Assembly: GCA_964461715.1 (NCBI GenBank)
Contig: CAYWVR010000048.1
Coordinates: forward strand, 1 to 17,438
Direction: 5' to 3'
DNA length: 17,438 nt
Source of the DNA: CAYWVR01 sp964461715
Lineage (GTDB): Bacteria; Planctomycetota; Phycisphaerae; FEN-1346
Positions 1-6,207 of the stretch are shown piece after piece; position 1 is the first letter of the stretch, and each line of letters opens with the position of its first letter. Position numbers and translations under genes: made by a program. Under the pieces are notes generated by a model. It saw only the letters and a list, made by a program, of their open reading frames with translations, was not told where the DNA came from and ran no database searches.

Positions 1-1152
1 CGCCCGATCTCTCTCCGGTAGGTGAACGGCGAACTCCCGCTCCCGGTACGCCGCCGGGCGAAGGCCGAAGGCCCGGTTGAACGCGTCCGAGAAGTGCCGG
101 AGCGACCTGAACCCGCTCTGGTAGGCGATGCGCTTCAGCGGCAGGTTGGTCTCGCGCAGAAACTCGCGGGCCCGTTCCAGCCGCACCCGCCGCAGTTCCG
201 CCCCGGGCGTGCGGCCCAGGATCTCCTTGAACCGCCGCTCCAGCGTGCTTCGGCTTATGGGCACGTCGGAAAGTATATCCTCCAACGTCCGCCCCTCGAA
301 GCCGCGGGCGCGGATCAGGCGGATCGCCTCGGCCACCTCGGGCTCCGCCACCGCCAGGATGTCGGTCGACTGCCGCTCGATGACCCCGCCCGGCTCGATC
401 ACGACGTCCCCTTCGGGCTCGGGCTCGCCCTCGAGCAGCCGGTCCAGCAGCGCCGCCGCCTCGTATCCCACGCGTCTCGGCCGCGGATCGATGCTGGAGA
501 GGCGGGGGTCGGCAAAATCGCACACGAGCGGCTGGTTATCGACGCCCAGCAGGGCCACCTGGCCGGGAATGGCCAGGTCCAGCTCCCGGCAGTGCGCCAA
601 CAGATGGTACGCCGCCTCGTCGTTCCCACCCAAGAGCCCGACCGGCGCCGCCAAGCCGGCGAGCCACTCGCGGGTTGCCGGTGAGGGAAGGTCTGCCCCG
701 GCCGGCAAGCGGCGACACTCGGCCCCGCCCTCGCGGGCCGTCTCGGCGAACCCTTCCCACCGTACCCGCGACCAGTACAGCCGACCCTGGCCGACGTACG
801 CCAGGTGCTCGAACCCTTTGTCGAGGAAGTAGCGGGCGGCCCGGCGGCCGATCTCGAAGTTATCCGGGATGACACGCGGGGCCCCCACCGCCCCGGGCTC
901 CGGGGCCGCCGTCACGCAAACGGCCTTGATCCCGCGGGCCCGAACCTGCCGCAGGTCCTCGTAGTTCATCCACCCGACGATGACCCCGTCGCACGCCTCC
1001 GGCAGGGGTGTCCCGGTCAGCCGCCGGTGCCACGGCTGCTCGGCGTAGACCCAGTCGGTGGCCCGGGAGTAGTCGACGACGCCGGTGATGATCTCGCGGA
1101 GGTAGTCGGTGGTGACGCCGATTCGGAGCACGATGTGGGGCCGCCTGGCCAT
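1..1152 (-). CDS. XylR-like regulator: LacI-type sensor domain plus AraC-type DNA-binding domain (3' end cut by window edge)
   Basis: Reading the minus strand from ATG at 1152 gives 384 codons with no stop, running off the window at base 1, so the extreme C-terminus is missing. An AGAGGAGG ribosome-binding site lies about 6 nt before the ATG. Residues 1 to about 265 look like a periplasmic-binding-protein-type effector domain of the LacI/XylR kind, with 'VALLGVDNQPLVC' as the usual LacI signature and 'RRVGYEAAALLDRLLEG' after it. The last ~100 residues form an AraC/XylS double helix-turn-helix, including 'ISRSTLERRFKEILG' and 'GFRSLRHFSDAFNRAFG'. This layout is that of XylR (about 390 aa), which is common in Planctomycetota as sugar- or glycan-responsive activators. 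The ligand cannot be told from sequence. It is divergent from the PEP-CTERM gene, which is its likeliest nearby target; it may also regulate itself. Confidence 0.93.
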   Translation of the reverse strand, partial: MARRPHIVLRIGVTTDYLREIITGVVDYSRATDWVYAEQPWHRRLTGTPLPEACDGVIVGWMNYEDLRQVRARGIKAVCVTAAPEPGAVGAPRVIPDNFEIGRRAARYFLDKGFEHLAYVGQGRLYWSRVRWEGFAETAREGGAECRRLPAGADLPSPATREWLAGLAAPVGLLGGNDEAAYHLLAHCRELDLAIPGQVALLGVDNQPLVCDFADPRLSSIDPRPRRVGYEAAALLDRLLEGEPEPEGDVVIEPGGVIERQSTDILAVAEPEVAEAIRLIRARGFEGRTLEDILSDVPISRSTLERRFKEILGRTPGAELRRVRLERAREFLRETNLPLKRIAYQSGFRSLRHFSDAFNRAFGLRPAAYREREFAVHLPERDRA

Positions 1153-1195
1153 TTTGTACCTCCTCTGGGGTATCTATCGGCAGATTCGGGCCTGC

Positions 1196-1223
1196 TGACG
1201 ATATATTGTACCGCAATGACGAT
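1196..1223 (+). repeat. Direct repeat TGACGAT, 21-bp spacing (candidate operator of the XylR-like regulator)
   Basis: TGACGAT occurs at 1196-1202 and again at 1217-1223, starts exactly 21 bp apart (two helical turns). The match extends to TGACGATnnAT in both copies. AraC-family proteins typically bind direct repeats with about this spacing. The second copy ends 8 bp before the -35 of the rightward promoter. The pair brackets ATTGTA (1205-1210), which read leftward is TACAAT, a plausible -10 for the regulator gene without a good -35. The second copy also starts a perfect palindrome, ACGAT-CC-ATCGT (1219-1230). The operator role is inferred. Confidence 0.5.
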
Positions 1224-1231
1224 CCATCGTG

Positions 1232-1259
1232 TTGACAAAAACCCTGGATGGTGTATCTT
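1232..1259 (+). promoter_or_regulatory. Sigma-70-type promoter for the PEP-CTERM gene
   Basis: A perfect TTGACA -35 box (1232-1237) is followed after 16 bp by TATCTT (1254-1259), a 4-of-6 match to the -10 consensus. Transcription would start near 1266, leaving a leader of roughly 110 nt before the ATG at 1376. The sub-optimal -10 and 16-bp spacer fit a promoter that needs an activator. Confidence 0.55.
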
Positions 1260-1375
1260 TACCATGAGCGAGCTGGCAGCTTGCTCACACGTCACCCGGC
1301 AGACCCACCGCAACCTGCCGGGGGGGCTTGGCAGAAGTCGCAAATCTCGGTTTTTTCGAAACAGGAGGATGAGCA

Positions 1376-2149
1376 ATGAAGAGGCTACTTGGAGGAGAAG
1401 TGAGGCAATTCGCAGCAGTTGTCGCGGTAGTGCTGCTCGTGGCAGCAACCAGTCAGGCAGGGGTAATCTTAGAAGGCACTTCCGCCAATGGCGGCAGCAA
1501 CACCGTCGTACACAGCACGACCGCCGACACGGATCTGCTACTGGTCGGGTACGGGATCTTTGGAAACGATTCCATTAGTGGTGTGACGTTTGACGACGGT
1601 TTTGTCTCTCAGGGTATGACTCCTGTTCCCGACTCGTTGAGCGTTGACGCCAGGCTCGAGGTTCAGTTCTTCTATATCCTGAATCCGGGCGCGGTCAGCG
1701 ACGCTACCATTACCGGGAGTGCCGAAGGAGGCTTCAACAAGGCGATCGTGGCCTACAACATCCAGGGCGTAACCGCGACCGACCAGGTCAGCGCTGTCAC
1801 GTCAACACAGGGTGATGAAGATGTCTCGTCTTGGAGCACCAATGTGACCAGCAGTGGCGCTGGCTTGATTATCGATCTGATTTCAACCGATGACCTTGAT
1901 GGTCTTACGGCAGACGCGGGCCAGACCGTGACGGTCAACAACAACAACAGCGGTGATCGCGATATTGCTTCCAGCTACAAATCGGTCGATTCTGCCGGCA
2001 CGTACTCCATGGGCTGGACCGGCACCGACACGCTCACCGACAACGAGGGCGTGGCCCATTCGGTGCTCGCCATCACCCCGGAACCGGCGACACTGGCGCT
2101 GGTGGCCCTTGGCCTCGGTGGAACGCTCCTCCGCCGCCGACGCCGCTGA
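1376..2149 (+). CDS. PEP-CTERM sorting-domain protein, exported
   Basis: This 257-aa protein has an N-terminal signal peptide (basic MKR, hydrophobic stretch at residues 12-25, likely cleavage after SQA at 28). It ends in a PEP-CTERM tail: the PEP motif at 235-237, a hydrophobic helix, then a terminal cluster of arginines. Such tails are recognised by exosortase, which removes them as the protein is placed at the cell surface or in the extracellular matrix. The mature part is rich in Ser, Thr, Gly, Asp and Val with alternating hydrophobic residues, suggesting a beta-sandwich; its function is not recognisable. AGGAGG at 1363-1368 lies 7 nt before the ATG and fixes the start. Base use is visibly less GC-rich than the neighbours (many ATT, TTT, GAT codons). 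No exosortase gene is in the window. Confidence 0.9.
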   Translation: MKRLLGGEVRQFAAVVAVVLLVAATSQAGVILEGTSANGGSNTVVHSTTADTDLLLVGYGIFGNDSISGVTFDDGFVSQGMTPVPDSLSVDARLEVQFFYILNPGAVSDATITGSAEGGFNKAIVAYNIQGVTATDQVSAVTSTQGDEDVSSWSTNVTSSGAGLIIDLISTDDLDGLTADAGQTVTVNNNNSGDRDIASSYKSVDSAGTYSMGWTGTDTLTDNEGVAHSVLAITPEPATLALVALGLGGTLLRRRRR

Positions 2150-2173
2150 CGTACAAGGCCATACAACGCAGAA

Positions 2174-2208
2174 AAGGAGCCCGGGGTAGCGCTTCCCGGG
2201 CTTCTTCT
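2174..2208 (+). terminator. Rho-independent terminator after the PEP-CTERM gene
   Basis: A 12-bp stem (2174-2185 with 2195-2206, one G-U pair, core AGCCCGGG/CCCGGGCT) encloses a 9-nt loop and is followed by a short pyrimidine-rich tail (CTTCTTCT). It starts 25 nt after the stop. A run of A on its other side means it could also end leftward transcription from the ferredoxin relic. Confidence 0.75.
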
Positions 2209-2231
2209 ATGCGCTGATCGCAGGTCCGGGC

Positions 2232-2487
2232 TCACGTGGCCGGCTCGGGCTCCTCTTCCACTTTCTTGGCGACCTCGTAGATCTCGATCGCCGCGTCCCG
2301 GCACGCCTGGTAGCACAGCGAGCAGCCGATGCACACGCCGCCCTCCTTCGCCCGGGCGGGTCGGACGCCGATGTCGGTAAGTTTCTCGCTCATCTCCAGC
2401 ACGCCCCCGTTAGCACGCGGCAATGCAGGGTCCACAGCCCTTGCAGTATTCGGCGAGAATCTCGATCCAGTAGGCCCGGACCTGCCC
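2232..2487 (-). pseudogene. Frameshifted 2[4Fe-4S] ferredoxin, like the delta subunit of 2-oxoacid:ferredoxin oxidoreductase
   Basis: The gene is split over two frames. The upstream part (about 2487 down to a TAA at 2410-2412) encodes 'VRAYWIEILAEYCKGCG' and the first cluster motif CKGCGPCIAAC. The downstream part continues in another frame with 'GGVLEMSEKL' and the second motif CIGCSLCYQAC, ending at 2232. Joined together they match the small dicluster ferredoxin of KorD/PorD type that passes electrons in 2-oxoacid oxidoreductases. The spacer between the last Cys of cluster 1 and GVLEM has a length that is not a multiple of three. Both Pro residues that usually follow the fourth Cys are absent (stop, and Arg). 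There is no convincing start: a GTG at 2489-2491 is out of frame and lacks a ribosome-binding site. The downstream ATG at 'MSEKL' alone would give a half ferredoxin. No catalytic oxidoreductase subunits are nearby. A decayed gene or an assembly indel would both explain this. Confidence 0.75.
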
Positions 2488-2668
2488 GCACTTGCCCGGA
2501 CGGGGGTTCGCGGAAGAGGAAGGGCGAGGTGGCAACCCTCGGGACGGATGAACGGCAGAGAGTAGAACAGGAGACCGCAGGTGAGCCGTAAACCGCCCGG
2601 AGGGCGCCACTTGACGCCCGTGGGTTTGCCGTCCTCTCCGGTTCTCCTTTCTCCTGCTCACCTGCTCT
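2488..2668. other. Intergenic stretch without a recognisable gene
   Basis: This stretch separates tRNA-Ala from the ferredoxin relic. Open frames crossing it show no family features. GCAGGTGAGC at 2577-2586 is exactly inverted at 2656-2665, giving 10-bp arms 69 nt apart. The sequence is purine-rich on one side and pyrimidine-rich on the other. It probably contains the lost 5' end of the ferredoxin gene. Confidence 0.4.
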
Positions 2669-2688
2669 ACGCCGCCGGTGGGCGGCGT
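2669..2688 (-). terminator. Hairpin directly downstream of tRNA-Ala
   Basis: A perfect 8-bp GC-rich stem (2669-2676 with 2681-2688) closes a 4-nt loop. Its first base is the final A of the encoded CCA end of the tRNA. There is no T-run after it, so it may be a processing or weak termination element instead of a classical terminator. Confidence 0.35.
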
Positions 2689-2763
2689 GGTGGAGCCGAG
2701 GGGATTCGAACCCCTGACCTGCTGATTGCGAACCAGCCGCTCTCCCAACTGAGCTACGGCCCC
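2688..2763 (-). tRNA. tRNA-Ala (anticodon CGC)
   Basis: The minus strand folds as a complete 76-nt tRNA. The acceptor stem is GGGGCCG with CGGCTCC, and the D-arm contains GCTCAGTTGGGAGAGC. The anticodon loop is TTCGCAA, giving anticodon CGC, which reads GCG. The T-arm is AGGGG-TTCGAAT-CCCCT. The discriminator base is A and the CCA end is encoded (2688-2690). The body closely matches bacterial alanine tRNAs. It reads GCG, a codon expected to be frequent in such a GC-rich genome. Confidence 0.96.
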
Positions 2764-2779
2764 ATAGGAAGGACCGGCT

Positions 2780-2807
2780 ATTGTACACCCGTTTCGGCCG
2801 GTTTCAA
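2780..2807 (-). promoter_or_regulatory. Sigma-70-type promoter of tRNA-Ala
   Basis: On the minus strand TTGAAA (2802-2807) and TACAAT (2780-2785) are separated by 16 bp, with TG just before the -10. Both boxes match the consensus at 5 of 6 positions. The predicted start, near 2773, lies about 10 nt before the mature tRNA 5' end. Confidence 0.7.
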
Positions 2808-2917
2808 GCGGCTTTCCCACTCCCTCGACGCATAAAGCGCGGTCCGCGCGAACGCGAAGCCGGTTACAGGAAGGCGGTACGTTAACCTGAACACACGGGC
2901 ATGAGGAGCGACGGACC

Positions 2918-4108
2918 ATGAAGCGGACAGCGGGACTTGTGATGGTCGCCCTGGTGGCGTGCCTGGCGGGACCGGTAGGGGCGGCGGACTGGCCCGAGTG
3001 GCGGGGTCCGGGGCGTGACGGCGTGGCGGAGGATGCCCCCTCCCTGGTGGAGTCCCTGCCCGAGGAGCCCCATCCCTTGTGGTCCGCGCCGGTTGGCGAG
3101 GGCAAGATCAAATCCCACGCCAGCCCCGTCGTCGCCGCCGGCCGGGCCTACCTGCACACGGCCGAGGAGGTCCGCGTCACCGAGGACGGCAAGGAGCGGA
3201 AGCGGTCTCGCGATATCCTCATGTGCGTCTCCATGGCCGACGGAAAGGAGCTCTGGCGGGTCCAGGGCGAGGGCGATTGTCACAATACGCCCTGCCTTGC
3301 CGGCGGAAACCTCTATTACGTGACCGCCCAGGGCGTCCTGGCCTGCCTCGATGCCGCCACAGGCGAACAGAAGTGGACCCGGAACCTGGGTAAGCGCGGC
3401 ACGAACGCCTCGCCAGCCGTCGCGGGGGCCGTGGTGGCAGTGCTCATCGGCAAGGAACTGACCGCCCACGATGCCGCCTCCGGCGAGCCCCGCTGGACGG
3501 TCGAGGTCCCCTCGTGGAACAATTCGCCCGCCGTCTGGCACCACGCCGGGAAGACATACCTGGTGGCCGGAAACCGCGAGATCGTGTGCCTGGAGGCCGA
3601 TACGGGCCGCGAGGCGTGGCGCATGGCGGGCACGACGCTCCAGAGAGACCCGTCCTCGCCGGTCATCCGGGGCGACCTCATGGTCACCCTGTTCGAGGGC
3701 TCGGGCCTGACGGTCCACCGCCTCCGGCCCGACGGGGCCGAGAAGGTCGCCACGGCCGAGGGCTTCGTGCCGCAGGATGGCGGGGCCCATCAGGCCATGA
3801 CCCCCGCCTTTGACGGCCGCCGCGTCTGGGCCGTGGACAAGGAGAAGACCTTCTGCTGGGACCTGGAGACGGGCAAGATCGCCTGGACGGGCCCGAAGGG
3901 CGACACGCACGGCTCGCCCGTGGTGGCCGGTCCGCGCCTTCTCGTCAGCGCCAAACGCACCCTCCACATGCTCGACGCCGAGACGGGCGCCGAGCTGGGC
4001 GAGGCGAAGATCGACGCCGTCGGCTGCTCCTCGTGTGCCCTGGTGGGCGACCGGCTGGTCGTCAACGAGGGAGAGGCCCTCCGCTGTTACGACCTCGGGG
4101 CCAAGTAG
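2918..4108 (+). CDS. Exported PQQ-like beta-propeller repeat protein
   Basis: This 396-aa protein starts with an export signal (MKR, hydrophobic segment 5-20). Cleavage is likely after GAA near residue 23, although LVAC at 12-15 also resembles a lipobox. The mature part opens with 'DWPEWRGPGRDGV', typical of planctomycete PQQ-like proteins. It continues with repeated blades carrying the tryptophan-docking pattern: ADGKELW (about 107-113), ATGEQKW (147-153), ASGEPRW (187-193), DTGREAW (228-234) and ETGKIAW. These repeats build a WD-like propeller of the quinoprotein dehydrogenase/BamB type. No quinoprotein catalytic residues or heme motif were recognised, so enzymatic use of PQQ should not be assumed. 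A GAGGAG lies 9 nt before the ATG. It is followed 80 nt later by a second, related gene, and the two probably share a transcript. Confidence 0.88.
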   Translation: MKRTAGLVMVALVACLAGPVGAADWPEWRGPGRDGVAEDAPSLVESLPEEPHPLWSAPVGEGKIKSHASPVVAAGRAYLHTAEEVRVTEDGKERKRSRDILMCVSMADGKELWRVQGEGDCHNTPCLAGGNLYYVTAQGVLACLDAATGEQKWTRNLGKRGTNASPAVAGAVVAVLIGKELTAHDAASGEPRWTVEVPSWNNSPAVWHHAGKTYLVAGNREIVCLEADTGREAWRMAGTTLQRDPSSPVIRGDLMVTLFEGSGLTVHRLRPDGAEKVATAEGFVPQDGGAHQAMTPAFDGRRVWAVDKEKTFCWDLETGKIAWTGPKGDTHGSPVVAGPRLLVSAKRTLHMLDAETGAELGEAKIDAVGCSSCALVGDRLVVNEGEALRCYDLGAK

Positions 4109-4188
4109 CCCCTGAAATCCGTCCGAACAGGGCGAGGTCGCCGTGCGGCCCGCCCGCCAAAGAAGATTCGTCCCGAAGGAGATATCGC

Positions 4189-5991
4189 ATGAACCGCGGC
4201 ATCGTTTTGGCGATTCTGCTGGCCGCCGTAGCGCTTCAGACTCCAGCCCTGGCGGCCGATCCGGACCCGTTTATCGGCTTTCGCGGCGACGGGACGGGGG
4301 TCTTCCCCGAGGACGTCGATCCCGTCACCACGTGGAACGAGTGGGACTTCAAAAAGGTGGGCGAGGGCCGCAAGAAGGAGCTGGTGCCCGAGAAGGCCAA
4401 CCCTCACAACATCGTGTGGAAGACGCCCCTTCCCATGTACTGTAACGGCGGCATGATCGTGGCGGGAGGGCGGCTCTTCCTGCTCTCGGATCCGGGCGGC
4501 ATCGGGTTCGCCGGAAAGGCCATGCCGGACTTCCTGGGCATCAAGATGACGTGCCTCGATCCGGCGGACGGCAAGATTCTGTGGAGCAAGGACTTGCATC
4601 ACATCGACTGCCTTCCGACCGAGGAACAGGAGACGGTCCGCGACGCCCTCGCCGAGGAGCGGAAGTTCTATTTCGACGTGCTGGGGGCCCATCTCCGGTG
4701 GTACAAGGCCTGCTGGCAGCGGACGAAGAAGGACCCGCCACCCCCTGAGGAGCATGCCGCACTCTACGCGAAGGCCGCCGTCGAGTACCGGGCCCTGGGC
4801 GTGCCCGTGCCGGAGACGCTCGAGAAGCAGCGGGCGGAGAAGGAATGGGACGCCGGCGGCTACGTCCAGTGCATGTTCTGGGACATCAAGAAGAAGTACC
4901 TGAAGGAAGCCATGGCACGGACGAAGCTCCTGCGCGGCTACGGCTACGCCTACAACGACTTCTTCGGCCAGGCGTCGTTTATCGAGCAGGCCTTCCAGAC
5001 GCCCGTCTCCGACGGCGAGCACCTCTACGTCAACACGTCTTACGGCGACGCTTTCTGCCTGGATTTCGACGGAAACGTGGTCTGGAAGCGGTGGTACGGG
5101 TATTACCAGGACCGCCACGCCTCCCTCACCTCGCCCATCCTCGTGGGCGACCGGCTCATCATGGCCGGCCAGATGATCGAGGGCGAGGGCAAGGGCGGCG
5201 GCGCCTGCTGGATGGCCGTCGATAAGGCCACCGGCGAGATCCTCTGGCAGACCCCCGCCAAGGGCGGCAAGAGCTACACCACGGCCACCCCCACCCTGCA
5301 CCGGCTCCCCGTCCCGGGCGACGCGACGAACCGCCTGGACGTCCTCTGGTGCCCCACGGGCCAGGTCCTGCGGGTTCGCGACGGGAAGGTGCTGGCGGCC
5401 GAGATCGGCTGCCAGGGCAACGCCCGCCCCTGGGCCGTCCAGGGCGACGTGCTGGTCATCGAGAACGGGGCCAGCGACGGCGGGGGCGGCCTGCCGCAGA
5501 CGTGGCCGAAAGCCCTCGTGGCGTTCCGCCTGAAGGCCGAGAGCGAGGACAAGGTCGTCGCCGAGACCCTCTGGATCGACGAAGACGAGGACATGTGCCG
5601 CATGACCGCCCGCGACGGCGTCCTCTACGGCTATCAGCGCCGCTCCGAGGTGGCGGCCCGGGACCTGATGACGGGCGAGGCCATTGCCTCGGTCGGCCTG
5701 GGCCGGGGCGTGCGCGCGGCGACGCACTTGACGGCCCTCGCCGGCCGGCACCTTTTCGGCATGGACGACGACGGGACATGCGTGGTCGTGGACCTCGGGC
5801 CGGACGGCCGGACGCTCGAGAAGACGGCCCTGAATCGTCTGGGAACGCGCGTTTACCACAAGAACGACTACTTCAACCAGGGCGCCCAACCGTTCTTCAG
5901 CGGCAACCGGATCTTCCACCGCAGCTACACCGACGTCTACTGCATCGGCGACCCGGACAAGCCCATGCGGCTCTCGGAGGTCCACCAGTAG
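4189..5991 (+). CDS. Exported PQQ-like beta-propeller protein with helical insertion
   Basis: This is a 600-aa protein. The ATG at 4189 is chosen because AAGGAG lies just upstream and a clean signal peptide follows (residues 1-23, cleavage after ALA or ALAA); the frame is open further upstream but lacks these signs. The mature start 'FIGFRGDGTGVFPED' and 'HNIVWKTPLP' (73-82) are typical of planctomycete PQQ-like propellers. Later blades include ATGEILW (in 'DKATGEILWQTP'). Between the first and later blades, residues about 143-255 form a charged, probably alpha-helical insertion rich in Glu, Lys, Arg, Tyr and Trp. This insertion is absent from the upstream paralogue. Role unknown; a periplasmic or cell-surface scaffold or sugar/alcohol-linked function is possible. 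The TAG stop is followed in the same frame by the sulfatase relic. Confidence 0.87.
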   Translation: MNRGIVLAILLAAVALQTPALAADPDPFIGFRGDGTGVFPEDVDPVTTWNEWDFKKVGEGRKKELVPEKANPHNIVWKTPLPMYCNGGMIVAGGRLFLLSDPGGIGFAGKAMPDFLGIKMTCLDPADGKILWSKDLHHIDCLPTEEQETVRDALAEERKFYFDVLGAHLRWYKACWQRTKKDPPPPEEHAALYAKAAVEYRALGVPVPETLEKQRAEKEWDAGGYVQCMFWDIKKKYLKEAMARTKLLRGYGYAYNDFFGQASFIEQAFQTPVSDGEHLYVNTSYGDAFCLDFDGNVVWKRWYGYYQDRHASLTSPILVGDRLIMAGQMIEGEGKGGGACWMAVDKATGEILWQTPAKGGKSYTTATPTLHRLPVPGDATNRLDVLWCPTGQVLRVRDGKVLAAEIGCQGNARPWAVQGDVLVIENGASDGGGGLPQTWPKALVAFRLKAESEDKVVAETLWIDEDEDMCRMTARDGVLYGYQRRSEVAARDLMTGEAIASVGLGRGVRAATHLTALAGRHLFGMDDDGTCVVVDLGPDGRTLEKTALNRLGTRVYHKNDYFNQGAQPFFSGNRIFHRSYTDVYCIGDPDKPMRLSEVHQ

Positions 5992-6012
5992 GCGCCGGCG
6001 GCCTCCGAGCGT

Positions 6013-6207
6013 CGTCGCGCTTCCACGTCTCCCGGCAACGGACGGACCTGCGATGCCTTGGTCGAGCAGCCCGGTCTCTTCTCCACGCTCCAGGAGCTGC
6101 TGGGTTTCGAGGCGGACCAGAAACTTGAGGGCACGAGCCTCGTGCCGCTACGGGAGGACCCGCAGGGAAGCGTGCGGGGACAGCGGGTCAGTCCGAGAGC
6201 GGGTTGA
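6013..6207 (+). pseudogene. C-terminal relic of a sulfatase gene
   Basis: The + frame from about 6013 to a TGA at 6205-6207 reads 'GNGRTCDALVE', 'GLFSTLQELLG' and 'LEGTSLVPLREDP'. This corresponds to the segment near the C-terminus of type I sulfatases of the iduronate-2-sulfatase-like class (usual pattern: D-A-L-V-E, P-T-L-x-E-L-x-G, L-E-G-x-S-L-x-P-L). The catalytic N-terminal part with the C/S-x-P-x-R formylglycine motif is absent, and there is no start codon or ribosome-binding site. It lies in the same frame as the preceding PQQ-like gene, separated from it by that gene's TAG. Its last 20 nt overlap the end of the convergent DUF1015 gene. It is best read as the remains of a deleted sulfatase. 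Confidence 0.6.

Noticed and set aside
399..875. Minus-strand open frame with ATG inside the XylR-like gene
   Set aside because: It is an out-of-frame shadow. The continuous frame from 1152 to base 1 carries the LacI- and AraC-type motifs.
1331..1352. Sigma-54 (-24/-12) promoter before the PEP-CTERM gene (TGGCAGAAGTCGCA)
   Set aside because: The GG and GC elements are only 8 nt apart instead of the required 10, and a better sigma-70 promoter lies upstream.
2577..2665. Distant inverted repeat (10-bp arms) considered as a mobile-element end
   Set aside because: There is no transposase, no target-site duplication and a single pair only. Chance or local RNA structure is more likely.
2837..2849. 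Palindrome GCGCGGTCCGCGC upstream of the first PQQ-like gene, considered as an operator
   Set aside because: It is short and GC-only in a GC-rich genome, with no recognisable promoter beside it and no second copy seen.
4087..5985. Long minus-strand open frame (632 codons) opposite the second PQQ-like gene
   Set aside because: It has no family motif and no ribosome-binding site. The other strand has a signal peptide and propeller repeats. Long antisense frames are expected in GC-rich coding DNA.
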